Source: Fen-183 sp036504335
Lineage (GTDB): Bacteria; Acidobacteriota; Thermoanaerobaculia; UBA5066
Assembly: GCA_036504335.1 (NCBI GenBank)
Contig: DASXVJ010000017.1
Coordinates: forward strand, 160,692-224,691
DNA length: 64,000 bases
Direction of reading: 5' to 3'
Position numbers and translations under genes: made by a program
Notes under the pieces: generated by a model
Told to the model about the DNA's origin: nothing
The model's input: the letters and a program-made list of their open reading frames with translations, nothing else
The model's database searches: none
Shown here: positions 44,280 to 53,552 of the stretch, piece after piece
How positions within the stretch are numbered: the stretch's first letter is position 1
Layout: each line of letters begins with the position of its first letter

Positions 44280-46205
44280 TCACGGTGCCTGAGCGACCTC
44301 GGTCCCCGGATAGTAATGCGCCAGGATCTCGCGGTACGTCCGCCCCGAGAGCGCCATGCCGAACGCGCCCGTCTGGCAGAGGCCGACGCCGTGGCCCCAG
44401 CCGCGGCCGTAGAACGTGAAGACGCGCTCGCCGTCCTCGTCCCTGCCCGCGACGACGTTGAAGAGGTTCTCGGGCAGCCCGAGCGCGAAACGGATCTCGA
44501 GGCCCGTGAGCGTGACCGTGCCCTTCGCCGTCGCGACGGCGACGGTGCGCGCGCGCCCCGAGACGCCGCGCGACGTCACGGCGATCCCCGCCGGGTCAGC
44601 CGCCGTGCGCGTCCCCTCGCGCTCGCGGAGCTTCGCGCCCAGCTCCCTGGCGCTGAACCGGCGCGTCCAGTGCTCCCAAGCGGACTCGCGGTCGTACGCA
44701 CCGGGGGCGGACTGCGGCGGGAAGACGACGCCGAGCGCCTTGCCGTCGCGGACGAAGACACGAACCTTGTCGCCCGGGTAGAAGGCGTGCTTCTGCTGCT
44801 GAGTCAGGCCTTCATGGCCGCCTTCGAAGAGAACGATTTCTTCTGAAAGTGAAGTGGAGAGCCGTCCCTTGGCGCTCTTCACCTCGATTCCGGTTTCGTC
44901 GCGCCGCGTGATGCGGCCTTCGACGTCCTCGAAGTCGCCCAGCCTGGCGAGCAGGACGGCGTAGATGCCCGCGGCTTCCTCGGGCTTCAGCGCGCGATCG
45001 GTGGGAAGCGCCGTGCCGCCGCCCAGCTGGAAACGCTGCATCGCGGCGAACGACGCCTTCGCCTTCTCCGACCACGAGGCGGGCAGGCCCGCCCGTTCCG
45101 TCTCCTCCGAAAGAACGGCCGTGTCGAAGCCCGCGGCTGATGCGATCTCCAGATAGGCGGCGGGCACCGAGAGGGGATGGGGACGCGACGCTCCATGCGC
45201 GGCGACCCCGAGCCTGTGCTGCAGCGCCTCACGCGCCTTCTGAGCAATCTTCGCTCCCTCTCCCCCTCCGAAGCTCACGGCAAGCGCGCGGCCGCGCGCT
45301 CCGAGCAGCGTGACCGTCCCCTTCTTCGCCACGGCGGAAGACTCGAGCGCCTGCGCCGTCTCGCCGAAGCACGCGACCGACGCGAGATAGGGCGCGTCGA
45401 CCTTCGCGTAGCCCGCCATGACGTCGGGCGCGTTCTCCGTGCGGCCGCCGCACGTGGACGTGAAGAGCGTGTCCGCGACGGCGCCCTTCCAGAGGAGGAC
45501 CTCGCCGGCCGTCTCCTCGACGGCGCGCGTCGAGAGCGGGCTCTCGGCCGAAGCGCCCGAGTAGACCTGGCAGCGCGGCGTCGCACAGAGGTCGTAGCCC
45601 TCGGCCGCGAACTGGCCGCGGTGGCGCGCGGCATAGGAGCGCGCCGCGACGGCCTGCGCCTTGAGCGCCTCGACCTCGTCGTACACGCGCGGCCCCATCT
45701 CGGCCGGGACGACGCCCTTGAGGTAGTCCTCGAGGCCGACCCGGTTGATGACGTGCAGCGTTCCGCGCGCGGTCGCACGCAGGGCGAGCCGGCCGCGGTA
45801 CGTCGCGTCGGCCCACGGCACGAGCGCCCCGTTTGCGGGGGCGATCTCGACGGGTGAGGGCCAGTCGGAGGCCGCGCCGTCGTCCGTGACGCGCAGTCCG
45901 CCGTTCGCGGGCGCGACGACGAGCGGGCCGCGGCGGCGCTCGGCGCGCTCACCCGCGGCGAGGACCCAGTCTCCCGCCGGGAACGCGGCCGAGGCGCGGT
46001 CCACCGCGAGGCTCACGTTCAGCGCGGGCGAGGGCAGTAGCGCGAGGCGCGGAGCCGCCGCGGGCGTCGGAACGGGAGTCGGGACGGGCGTCGGCGCGGC
46101 CGCCGGCGAGGCGGGAGGCGGCGCGACGACGGGCGCGGGCGGCGCCGCGCAGCCCGCGAGCGCGGCGAGGACCGCCAGCCCGGCGGGGAGCACGAACCTC
46201 GTCAC
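44280..46205 (-). CDS. SpoIID/LytB-domain lipoprotein
   Basis: A 641-residue protein with a lipobox (AALAGC, cysteine about residue 19) and a proline/alanine linker. The SpoIID domain spans about residues 130-320 (INRVGLEDYLKGVVPAEM, EALKAQAVAARSYAARH, VYSGASAES, TSTCGGRTENAPD) and continues at the C terminus (GRGWGHGVGLCQTGAFGMA). SpoIID proteins are lytic transglycosylases acting on denuded glycan. The central 200 residues are an unusual insertion. The start is GTG at 46205. An AT-rich motif copy lies at 44831-44857. Confidence 0.87.
   Translation of the reverse strand: MTRFVLPAGLAVLAALAGCAAPPAPVVAPPPASPAAAPTPVPTPVPTPAAAPRLALLPSPALNVSLAVDRASAAFPAGDWVLAAGERAERRRGPLVVAPANGGLRVTDDGAASDWPSPVEIAPANGALVPWADATYRGRLALRATARGTLHVINRVGLEDYLKGVVPAEMGPRVYDEVEALKAQAVAARSYAARHRGQFAAEGYDLCATPRCQVYSGASAESPLSTRAVEETAGEVLLWKGAVADTLFTSTCGGRTENAPDVMAGYAKVDAPYLASVACFGETAQALESSAVAKKGTVTLLGARGRALAVSFGGGEGAKIAQKAREALQHRLGVAAHGASRPHPLSVPAAYLEIASAAGFDTAVLSEETERAGLPASWSEKAKASFAAMQRFQLGGGTALPTDRALKPEEAAGIYAVLLARLGDFEDVEGRITRRDETGIEVKSAKGRLSTSLSEEIVLFEGGHEGLTQQQKHAFYPGDKVRVFVRDGKALGVVFPPQSAPGAYDRESAWEHWTRRFSARELGAKLREREGTRTAADPAGIAVTSRGVSGRARTVAVATAKGTVTLTGLEIRFALGLPENLFNVVAGRDEDGERVFTFYGRGWGHGVGLCQTGAFGMALSGRTYREILAHYYPGTEVAQAP
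44831..44857 (-). repeat. Dispersed AT-rich motif inside spoIID
   Basis: On the minus strand it reads CCACTTCACTTTCAGAAG then AAATCGTTC. It encodes T-S-L-S-E-E-I-V and lies in the insertion region of the SpoIID protein. Confidence 0.4.
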
Positions 46206-46261
46206 GGCGGGGGCGCCTCTCCGGCCGCGGCCGCGGACCGCGTGCGCGCCGGCATCGAACG

Positions 46262-46984
46262 TCAGATCCGGACGGCGCGCATCGCGCGATAGTCCGAGCC
46301 GTCGAGGCTGACCAGGTCGCACATCTCGTAGAGGCGGCTCCGGACCATCGTCCCCACGCGCCTCTCCAGCGGCTCCTCGGCGTTCGGCCCGGCGGCGTCG
46401 CCGTAGTTGGTCGTGACGATCGTGACCCGCTGGCGGTTGTAGCGCGTGTTGATGAGGCCGTAGAGGACGTCGCGCACCCAGTCGGTCGGGCGCTGCGCGC
46501 CGAGCTCGTCCAGGACGAGAAGCTCCGCGTCCCGGTAGGGCGCGACGACCCCGTCGGCGCTGTCCGGGTTCGTCGGCGAGAACGTCGCCTTGATACGGTC
46601 GAGGAGGTCCGAAAAGTCGCAGAAGACCCCGCGGACACCGTTCTCCGTGACGAGGGTCCGGAGGATCGCCGTGGCGAGGTGCGTCTTCCCGACGCCGACG
46701 GGACCCACGAAGAGAAGGCCGCGGTCGCAGGCTTTCCATTCGTCGACGAATCTCTTCGCGCGCGCGCGCGCCTTCGTGTGGCTCGGGTGGTGGCCGGGCA
46801 GGTTCAGCTTGTAGTTCTCGAGCGTGCAGTCGCGGTACCGCTCGGGGATCTGGGCGGCCCTGAGGCGCGCCTCGGCGAGGCCCCCGAGGCGGCACCGGCA
46901 GGTGACGACCCTGCCTTCGGGCGTCTCGACGACGCCGAAGCCCTTGCAGAACGCGCAGGGTTCGGGGGCGGCTTCGGTGGACAT
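46262..46984 (-). CDS. DnaC/IstB-like AAA+ ATPase with N-terminal zinc motif
   Basis: A 240-residue protein. A CAFC...CRC cysteine cluster (residues about 10-31) precedes a DnaC-type AAA+ core with Walker A FVGPVGVGKTHLATAILRTL and Walker B LLVLDELGAQRPTDW, then the sensor VTIVTTNY. This is the family of replicative helicase loaders. There is no transposase neighbour, so it is not an IstB of an insertion element. Its ATG overlaps the sigma factor stop by one base (TGATG), suggesting co-translation. Confidence 0.85.
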   Translation of the reverse strand: MSTEAAPEPCAFCKGFGVVETPEGRVVTCRCRLGGLAEARLRAAQIPERYRDCTLENYKLNLPGHHPSHTKARARAKRFVDEWKACDRGLLFVGPVGVGKTHLATAILRTLVTENGVRGVFCDFSDLLDRIKATFSPTNPDSADGVVAPYRDAELLVLDELGAQRPTDWVRDVLYGLINTRYNRQRVTIVTTNYGDAAGPNAEEPLERRVGTMVRSRLYEMCDLVSLDGSDYRAMRAVRI

Positions 46985-47871
46985 CAGTTCAGGAACGCCT
47001 TGAGCGCGCGGCTCTTCATGGACCGTTTGATGCGTGCGATGGCCTGCGCCTCGATCTGGCGCACGCGCTCTCGCGAGAGATGCAGTTCCTCTCCGATCTC
47101 TTGCAGCGTCATGGGCTCGCGCTCACCCTCCGTGCCGTCCTCGGGAATCCCGAAGCGGCGGCAGAGGATCGCACGTTCCTTCTTCGGCAGCGCATCGAGA
47201 AGCGTGCGCGTCTGGTCGATCGACGAGCGCCGGAGGAGCTGCTCGTCCGCGGCGGCGACGCTCGTCTGCTCGAGCGTGTCCCCGAGCGTGCGGTCCTCCT
47301 CGAGGCCGAAGACGCCGGAGAGCGACTCCGAGCTGCGGGTCATCCCCATGAGGTTCTCGGCGTCGATCACCTTCAGGCCCGCCTCCGCCGCGATCTCGTC
47401 CATCGTGGGCTCGCGTCCGAACGCGCGCGTGAGCGCTTCCTTGATCCTTCCGAGCCGGGAATGGAGCGTCGCCTGCTTGTGGGGAAGGCGGATTGCGCCC
47501 CACTGCTCGGAGAGGGCGTTCGAGATCGCCTGGCGCACCCACCACACGGCGTAGGTGATGAACTTGACGCCGCGCTCGGGGTCGAATCGCTTCGCGGCCT
47601 GGATGAGACCGATGTTCCCCTCGTTGATCAGGTCCAGAAACGAGACCTCGGGCGAGTGGAACCGCTTCGCGTACGAGACCACGAACCGCAGGTTGCCGCG
47701 CACGAGCTCGTCCACGGCCTCCTTGCGCGCCTCCTCGGGCGTCGAGAGGTCCTGGATGACGCGTCCAAGCTCCCGCTCGCGCTCCGCCGCGAGGATCGGA
47801 TAGCGGGAAATGTCGTCCAGATACTTCCGGAGGACCTTGGAGTCGTCGTCGGGGCGCAGCCTTGAAGTCAC
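46984..47871 (-). CDS. Sigma-70 family RNA polymerase sigma factor (RpoD/SigA type, short)
   Basis: A 295-residue sigma factor with regions 1.2-4. Region 2 reads EAVDELVRGNLRFVVSYAKR, FLDLINEGNIGLIQAAKRFD and KFITYAVWWVRQAI. Region 3 and region 4 (MTLQEIGEELHLSRERVRQIEAQ) follow. It lacks the long N-terminal region 1.1 and is smaller than a housekeeping RpoD, so it is probably a group 2 alternative factor. The start is GTG at 47871. It is 43 bases downstream of hspR, hinting at a stress-linked role. Confidence 0.9.
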   Translation of the reverse strand: MTSRLRPDDDSKVLRKYLDDISRYPILAAERERELGRVIQDLSTPEEARKEAVDELVRGNLRFVVSYAKRFHSPEVSFLDLINEGNIGLIQAAKRFDPERGVKFITYAVWWVRQAISNALSEQWGAIRLPHKQATLHSRLGRIKEALTRAFGREPTMDEIAAEAGLKVIDAENLMGMTRSSESLSGVFGLEEDRTLGDTLEQTSVAAADEQLLRRSSIDQTRTLLDALPKKERAILCRRFGIPEDGTEGEREPMTLQEIGEELHLSRERVRQIEAQAIARIKRSMKSRALKAFLN

Positions 47872-47914
47872 CGGCCGGTGATTATCACCTCTCCGGCCGG
47901 GGGCGCGATATCCC

Positions 47915-48301
47915 TCAGTCGTACTTGAGGACGATGGCCCCCCGGGGCCGCACGGCGAGGGCCTTGTCGTTCTTCGGGCCGGCCCCGGCGCGCGCCGCGT
48001 GGTCCTTCGCGACCGCCCGGATGGCCTCCATGAGCCGCCCGACCTCGCCCTCCATCCGGGCGAGGCGCGACTTGAGATCGAGGATCACCTCGACGCCCGC
48101 GAGGTTCACGCCCAGCTCGCGCGTGAGCGTGAGGATGATCTCGAGCCTCTCCACGGTCTCGACGTCGTACAGGCGCGTGTTCCCCGACGAGCGCGCGGGC
48201 CGGATGAGGCCCTCGCGCTCGTAGAGGCGCAGCGTCTGCGGGTGCACGCCGAAGCGTTTCGCGACGACGCCGATGAAGACGTAACCCTCCTCGCGGTCCA
48301 T
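47915..48301 (-). CDS. hspR: HspR-type MerR family heat-shock regulator
   Basis: A 128-residue MerR-family protein: the N-terminal HTH FIGVVAKRFGVHPQTLRLYE, then RPARSSGNTRLYDVETVERL, a coiled coil (about residues 75-105) and a lysine-ending tail. It is encoded six bases after dnaK, as in known dnaK-hspR operons where DnaK acts as HspR co-repressor. It probably represses its own operon. I did not find the classical HAIR inverted repeat upstream of dnaK. Confidence 0.87.
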   Translation of the reverse strand: MDREEGYVFIGVVAKRFGVHPQTLRLYEREGLIRPARSSGNTRLYDVETVERLEIILTLTRELGVNLAGVEVILDLKSRLARMEGEVGRLMEAIRAVAKDHAARAGAGPKNDKALAVRPRGAIVLKYD

Positions 48302-48307
48302 GGGGCG

Positions 48308-50218
48308 TTACTTCTTCTCTTCCACGACCTCGGCGTCGATGACGTCCTCTTTCCCGGCGCCGGCCGGGCCGCCGGGCGCGCCGCCCTCGGCGGGGGCGCC
48401 GCCGGCCGGAGGAGAAGCCTGCTTGTAGAGGGCCTCGGCGATCTTGTAGCTCGCCTTCTGCAGTTCCTGCGCCGCCTTCTTGAGGGCCTCGGCGTCGCCG
48501 GACTGGCTCTCGAGCACCTTCTTCGCCTCGGCGACCGCGGCCGTCACGGCCTCCTTGTCGGCCGCCGGGACCTTGTCCCCGCTCTCCTCGACGATCTTCT
48601 CCGTCTGGTACACGAGCGAGTCGAGCTGGTTCTTGGCCTCGATCGCCTCGCGGCGCTTCTTGTCCTCCCCCGAGTGCGACTGGGCGTCCTTTACGAGCTT
48701 TTCGACCTCGTTCTTGTCGAGACCCGAGGAGGACGTGATCGTGATCTTCTGCTCCTTGCCGGTCCCGCGGTCCTTCGCCGAGACGTTCAGGATGCCGTTC
48801 GCGTCGATGTCGAACGTGACCTCGACCTGCGGGAGCCCGCGCGGAGCGGGCGGGATGCCGATGAGGGAGAAGACGCCGAGGAGCTTGTTGTCGCCCGCCA
48901 GGTCGCGCTCGCCCTGCAGGACCTTGATCTCGACGGACGTCTGCCCGTCGGAGGCGGTCGAGAAGACCTCGCTCTTCTTGGCGGGGATCGTCGTGTTGCG
49001 CTCGATGAGCTTCGTCATGACGCCGCCGAGCGTCTCGACGCCGAGCGACAGCGGCGTCACGTCGAGGAGGAGCAGGTCCTTGACGTCGCCCGCGAGGACG
49101 CCGCCCTGGATGGCCGCGCCGATCGCGACGACCTCGTCGGGGTTCACGCTCTTGTTCGGCTCCTTGCCGAAGAAGTCCTTCACGATCTGCTGGATCTTCG
49201 GCATGCGCGTCTGGCCGCCCACGAGGACGACCTCGTCGATCTTCGAGAGGTCGACGCCCGCGTCCTTCATGGCCTGCTTGCACGGTCCGACGGAGCGCTG
49301 AAGGATGTCGTCTACGAGCGATTCGAGCTTCGCGCGCGTGAGCTTGAGCGTGAGGTGCTTCGGTCCGGAGGCGTCCGCCGTGATGAACGGCAGGTTGATC
49401 TCGGTCTCGACCGTGGTCGAGAGCTCGATCTTGGCCTTCTCCGCGGCCTCCTTGAGACGCTGGACGGCCATCGGGTCCTTCGAGAGGTCGATGCCCTGGT
49501 CCTTCTTGAACTCGGCTTCGAGCCACTCGACGATCTTCTGGTCGATGTTGTCGCCGCCGAGGTGCGTGTCGCCGTTCGTGGACTTGACCTCCACGACGCC
49601 GTCGCCGACCTCGAGAATCGAGATGTCGAACGTGCCGCCGCCGAAGTCGTACACGGCGATGAGCTCGTTCTTCTTCTTGTCGAGGCCGTACGCGAGCGCG
49701 GCCGCGGTCGGCTCGTTCACGAGGCGCTCGACCTTGAGGCCCGCGATCTGGCCGGCGTCTTTCGTGGCCTGCCGCTGCGCGTCGTTGAAGTACGCGGGCA
49801 CCGTGATGACCGCGCGATCCACCTTCTCGCCCAGGTAGGCCTCGGCGGCCTCCTTCAGCTTCGTGAGGATCATCGCGGAGATCTCCGGCGGCGAGAGCTC
49901 CTTGCCCCCGGCCGAAACGCGCGCGTCGCCGTTCGCCGACCGGACGACCTTGTAGGGCACCATCTTCATCTCGTCGTTGACCTCGTCGAAGCGGCGCCCC
50001 ATGAACCGCTTGATCGAGTAGACCGTGTTCTCCGGGTTCGTCACGGACTGCCGCTTGGCGACCTGACCGACGAGGCGCTCGCCCGTCTTCGCATACCCGA
50101 CCACGGAGGGCGTCGTGCGGCCGCCTTCGCTGTTCGCGACGACCTCCGCGGTGCCCCCCTCCAGAACGGCCACGACGCTGTTCGTCGTGCCGAGATCGAT
50201 TCCGATGATCTTGCTCAT
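48308..50218 (-). CDS. dnaK: Chaperone DnaK
   Basis: A 636-residue Hsp70: IIGIDLGTTNSVVAVLEGG, the IAVYDFGGGTFDISILEVGD phosphate motif, LVGGQTRMPKIQQIVKDFF, a substrate-binding domain (LGVFSLIGIPPAPRGLPQVE) and a helical lid, ending in GKEDVIDAEVVEEKK, the usual DnaK tail. The ATG at 50218 follows GAGGAG by nine bases. No grpE or dnaJ is adjacent. Confidence 0.98.
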   Translation of the reverse strand: MSKIIGIDLGTTNSVVAVLEGGTAEVVANSEGGRTTPSVVGYAKTGERLVGQVAKRQSVTNPENTVYSIKRFMGRRFDEVNDEMKMVPYKVVRSANGDARVSAGGKELSPPEISAMILTKLKEAAEAYLGEKVDRAVITVPAYFNDAQRQATKDAGQIAGLKVERLVNEPTAAALAYGLDKKKNELIAVYDFGGGTFDISILEVGDGVVEVKSTNGDTHLGGDNIDQKIVEWLEAEFKKDQGIDLSKDPMAVQRLKEAAEKAKIELSTTVETEINLPFITADASGPKHLTLKLTRAKLESLVDDILQRSVGPCKQAMKDAGVDLSKIDEVVLVGGQTRMPKIQQIVKDFFGKEPNKSVNPDEVVAIGAAIQGGVLAGDVKDLLLLDVTPLSLGVETLGGVMTKLIERNTTIPAKKSEVFSTASDGQTSVEIKVLQGERDLAGDNKLLGVFSLIGIPPAPRGLPQVEVTFDIDANGILNVSAKDRGTGKEQKITITSSSGLDKNEVEKLVKDAQSHSGEDKKRREAIEAKNQLDSLVYQTEKIVEESGDKVPAADKEAVTAAVAEAKKVLESQSGDAEALKKAAQELQKASYKIAEALYKQASPPAGGAPAEGGAPGGPAGAGKEDVIDAEVVEEKK

Positions 50219-50258
50219 TGACCTGGACTCCTCTGGCCCGCCCAGCGAACCGGACCTC

Positions 50259-50287
50259 AAGATAGGATCTTAGCGCGCCGTTGTCAA
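50259..50287 (-). promoter_or_regulatory. Sigma-70 promoter of dnaK-hspR
   Basis: On the minus strand, TTGACA (50282-50287) and TATCTT (50259-50264) are 17 bases apart, about 40 bases before the dnaK start. TCAAG half-sites on the plus strand at 50257-50261 and 50284-50288 overlap both hexamers, but they are direct, not inverted, repeats. Confidence 0.6.
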
Positions 50288-50332
50288 GTCCGGGAACGAA
50301 CACACCTACAGTCGCGAATTAGATCCAGCAAG

Positions 50333-51640
50333 TCATTCCACGACAGTAATTTCGCGGGTGGAGTGAGGCGCGAGCTCCTGCTCCTTCGTTTCTCTGAGGA
50401 CGAGCGTCCGGGAGAAAAGGAGGTCCGGGTCGGTGTGCCCCTCCGGGTCGAATCCGACGAGGTAGAACTTCTCGCCCTGGACGATGTAGCGGTATTTCGT
50501 CCCCCAGGGATCCTCGAGGTCGCGCGCCGGGACGATCTGCGAGGCCACCAGCGAGTCCAGCCCGTCCGGGAGCCGCCCGGCGATCAGCGTGAACGTGTCG
50601 ACACCCTCGGCGAGCCGCCGCAGCTTGAGGAGCGAGAGCGATTTCTGGTAGCCGCCGACGACCGCGTCGCGCCGCGGCGGAAGCGTCACGAGGTTCAGCG
50701 GGTTTTTCGCCTGCATCCTCACGGCGAGCGCGAAGACGAGCGCGAGGCCCACCCCCGCGATGAGGTTCAGGTCCAGCGGCGGGCGCGGCGCGCGGGCGGC
50801 CGGGACGCCGACGGGCATACCCGGCTCGTCGGGCGCCTCGACGGCGCGCGGCACCGCCTCCTCGACGAGGCCGCGGCTCACGAGGTCGAAGAACGCCTTG
50901 CAGCCGTCGAACTCCGAGAGGAAGGCGAGCTCGTTGATCTCCGCGACCGTCCGCTGGCCGTCGACGAGCTCGTAGACGGACCACTCGGCGCGCGAGACGC
51001 GGATCGGCTCGGGGCGCCTGTCGCGGGCGCGGCGCGCGACGGTCGAGTCCTCGACGACCTCGACCTCGTCCTCGTCCTCGGCGGGGATGACGGGCTGGGC
51101 GACCGGCACCTTCTGGTAGACGAGGTCGAGCGACCAGACCACCTTCTCGACGATGGGCCACTCGTCGAGCATCCGGGCGCCTTCCATGAGGAGGCGTTCG
51201 ACCGAGATCGGCGTCGTGGACTCGGGGTCGTAGTCGACGTGGTCCGTCTGCTCGAAGACGTAGTCCCCGTCCGTCCAGCGGAAGAGGCCGTAGACGATGC
51301 GCCGGATCTGGATGTCGAGGCCGTCGCTGAGGTCCTGCGCGGAGCAGAACCCGTTGCGCAGAAGGATGAACCCGAGGCGCTGGAGCGTCTGGGCCTGCAT
51401 CTCGAGGGCGCGCTGGAGCGCCTCCGGCGAGAGGCGGCGCGTCTTCACGAGGACGGTGCCGAGCCGCGTGTCGAGCCGCTGCGCGGAGGACTCGGCCGAG
51501 ACGAGTTGCCCGTCGACGAACCCGAGCGTGACCGTGTCGCCGGGGCTCCGAACGCTCAGGAGGCCCGTCTTGTGCTGCAGCGCGATGAGCTGGAGGATGT
51601 CCGCCAGCGAGAAATCGCGGAGCGTGCCTTCGAGCGCCAT
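50333..51640 (-). CDS. DUF4388 (PATAN-like) protein with pseudopilin-like C-terminal region
   Basis: A 435-residue protein. Residues 1-150 form a DUF4388 domain (LEGTLRDFSLADILQLIALQ, KTGLLSVRSPGDTVTLGFVD) with RLGFILLRNGFCSAQDLSDG. A second winged-helix-like segment follows (WSVYELVDGQRTVAEINELA). One membrane helix lies at about 310-328 (LNLIAGVGLALVFALAV). The tail DPWGTKYRYIVQGEKFYLVG matches the C-terminal region of GspG pseudopilins. The combination suggests a signalling membrane protein. The ATG at 51640 is just after the TPR gene. Confidence 0.78.
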   Translation of the reverse strand: MALEGTLRDFSLADILQLIALQHKTGLLSVRSPGDTVTLGFVDGQLVSAESSAQRLDTRLGTVLVKTRRLSPEALQRALEMQAQTLQRLGFILLRNGFCSAQDLSDGLDIQIRRIVYGLFRWTDGDYVFEQTDHVDYDPESTTPISVERLLMEGARMLDEWPIVEKVVWSLDLVYQKVPVAQPVIPAEDEDEVEVVEDSTVARRARDRRPEPIRVSRAEWSVYELVDGQRTVAEINELAFLSEFDGCKAFFDLVSRGLVEEAVPRAVEAPDEPGMPVGVPAARAPRPPLDLNLIAGVGLALVFALAVRMQAKNPLNLVTLPPRRDAVVGGYQKSLSLLKLRRLAEGVDTFTLIAGRLPDGLDSLVASQIVPARDLEDPWGTKYRYIVQGEKFYLVGFDPEGHTDPDLLFSRTLVLRETKEQELAPHSTREITVVE

Positions 51641-51642
51641 CG

Positions 51643-53514
51643 TCAGGCCTTCCGCGGGGACGTGAAGGCCCCGACCAGCCATCCCGCGAGGGCGACAGCG
51701 CACCAGAACGCGACCGCCAGCAGGCCGCCGGAGAGAGTGGGCCGCGGCAGCACGACGAGGCGCGGACCCCAGAACGCCGCCAGCAGGCCGAACGCGAACA
51801 GGCCGAACGCGAGGGTCGCGAGCGGGAGTCGGGAGTCGAGGAACGCCGCGGCTCCCGGGAAGATCGCGTTCAGGATGCCGCGGAGGCGCTCTTCGAAGGA
51901 CTTGCGGCGCCTCACGTCGTCCAGCTTCTGGAGCTTCGTCTCGATCGCCACCCCGTCCTTCTTCAGATAGACGTGGATGCACTGCGAGCACAGGAGCGCG
52001 CTCTCGGCCGAGGGCTTGCAGAGGCGGCAGAAGGCGCGGCCGCACTTCTGGCACTCCGACGCGTAGCCGCGGCCGCGCTTGCGGAAGGAATCGAGCGTCC
52101 AGGCCGCCGCGACGGCGGCAAGGAACGCGACGACGAGCGGGACGCGGAGGGAGCCGAACGGGTCCCAGGAGCGGTATTGGCCGAGGAGACGCCGGCTGCG
52201 TCCCACGCGCTCCATCTCCTCGATCTTCCGGCGCGCCTCGTCGGGCGAGTAGCCGATGGAAACGACCTTCACGAGCGTCGGCGTGTCCTGGAAGCGCTGG
52301 ACGGCGTGGGCGTCGAGCGCGCGGGCCTCCTGCAGCGTCTGGGCCGCCTCCACGGTGCGGAACGTCTCGGCGTAGAGCAGCGCGAGGTTGTAGCGCGCCG
52401 CGATCGAACGCGGGTCGCGCTTCAGGGCCTGCTGGTAGTCCTCCTGCGAGGAGCCGAGGTCCCCGTCGACGAACCGGATGTTTCCCCGGTTCACGAGACA
52501 GCGGGTGTCGCGCGGCGCGAGCTGCGCGCCCGCGGTGTACTCGAAGGTCGCGCGGTCGTTCTGGCCGAGGGACTGATAGAGGCGGCCGAGCAGGAACCGG
52601 ATGTCCACGTCGTCCGGCGCGATGTTCTTGGCGGCCTCGAGGTTGTCGAGAACGCGCTGGTCGTAACGCGCCTCCTGGAGGGCCTCGGCGCCGCGGAGAA
52701 TCGGCGACGAGGAAATCGCGAATTCGTAGGCGAAGCGGTCCAGCGCCGGGAAGAGGGCGACGAGAGCGACGAGGGCGCCCGAGAGCGCGATCTTCTGGTC
52801 GAGCGACGCATACCCGAACACGAGGACGACGAGAAACAGCGCCAGCCAGACGACGTCGAGGCCGAGGAGCAGCGGCAGCACGAGCGCGCCGAGGACGAGG
52901 GCGAACGTCGCGCGTCCGCGCAGGAAGCCGCCGGCCGTCTCCCTCAGGTCGTGAACGAGCCGGCCCCCGTGGCGGATGAGCAGGATCACGAGGGCGGCGA
53001 GCGCCGACGCGGCCACCGTCCCGAGCACGAGGAGAACGAGGCGCGCGAAATTCACGCGGCGCGACTCGCCGTCGGCGACCGTCGCACGCAGCGCGCCCGC
53101 GAGGCCCTTCACGACCTCGCCGGCCTCCCGGGCCTTGAACGCGAGGCCGAGGCGCGCCCAGCGCGGCTCGGGCAGGTCCGGGTCGAGGCGGATCGCGGCC
53201 GCGTACGCTTCGCGCGCGAGCGTGGGCTTTCCGGCCACGAGCTGGCGCCGGCCGAGAAGCGTCGCCGAGAGCGCGAGGTCCGTCATGCGCCGGATCTCGA
53301 TCTTCTGGGCGTGCTTGAGGATCTCGTCCACCTTGCGGCGCGCGAGCGCCGTGTCGCCCTCTTCCTGCGCGGCGAGCCACCCGAACCACTGGCCGCGGAC
53401 CTGTTTGCGGAAGGCCGTCTCCGTGCCCTCGCCCGGCGCCATGAGGACCTGCGCGCGCAGAGCCGGCGCGGCTCCGAGAACGAGGAAAGCGCAGGCAGCC
53501 AGAGCCGCGCGCAC
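51643..53514 (-). CDS. TPR-containing multi-pass membrane protein with cysteine-rich zinc site
   Basis: A 623-residue exported protein with a signal peptide (to about residue 21), a periplasmic helical-repeat segment, three to four membrane helices (about residues 155-250), and TPR repeats (ATFEYTAGAQLAPRDTRCLV, YNLALLYAETFRTVEAAQTL). A further helix and the cluster CQKCGRAFCRLC...CSQC follow, then two C-terminal helices. It pairs with the adjacent DUF4388 gene, whose start is two bases after its stop. The GTG start at 53514 has a weak ribosome-binding site. The function is unknown. Confidence 0.72.
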   Translation of the reverse strand: MRAALAACAFLVLGAAPALRAQVLMAPGEGTETAFRKQVRGQWFGWLAAQEEGDTALARRKVDEILKHAQKIEIRRMTDLALSATLLGRRQLVAGKPTLAREAYAAAIRLDPDLPEPRWARLGLAFKAREAGEVVKGLAGALRATVADGESRRVNFARLVLLVLGTVAASALAALVILLIRHGGRLVHDLRETAGGFLRGRATFALVLGALVLPLLLGLDVVWLALFLVVLVFGYASLDQKIALSGALVALVALFPALDRFAYEFAISSSPILRGAEALQEARYDQRVLDNLEAAKNIAPDDVDIRFLLGRLYQSLGQNDRATFEYTAGAQLAPRDTRCLVNRGNIRFVDGDLGSSQEDYQQALKRDPRSIAARYNLALLYAETFRTVEAAQTLQEARALDAHAVQRFQDTPTLVKVVSIGYSPDEARRKIEEMERVGRSRRLLGQYRSWDPFGSLRVPLVVAFLAAVAAAWTLDSFRKRGRGYASECQKCGRAFCRLCKPSAESALLCSQCIHVYLKKDGVAIETKLQKLDDVRRRKSFEERLRGILNAIFPGAAAFLDSRLPLATLAFGLFAFGLLAAFWGPRLVVLPRPTLSGGLLAVAFWCAVALAGWLVGAFTSPRKA

Positions 53515-53552
53515 CTGCGGGCGGAAGGGCCCGGCCGGGTCCGCGGGAGTGC

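Noticed and set aside
48308..48470. Simple-sequence GC-rich repeat at the 3' end of dnaK
   Set aside because: It encodes the normal Gly/Ala/Pro-rich disordered tail of DnaK.
50255..50290. HAIR operator for HspR
   Set aside because: The TCAAG half-sites are in the same orientation. The inverted CTTGAGT-N7-ACTCAAG pattern is not present.
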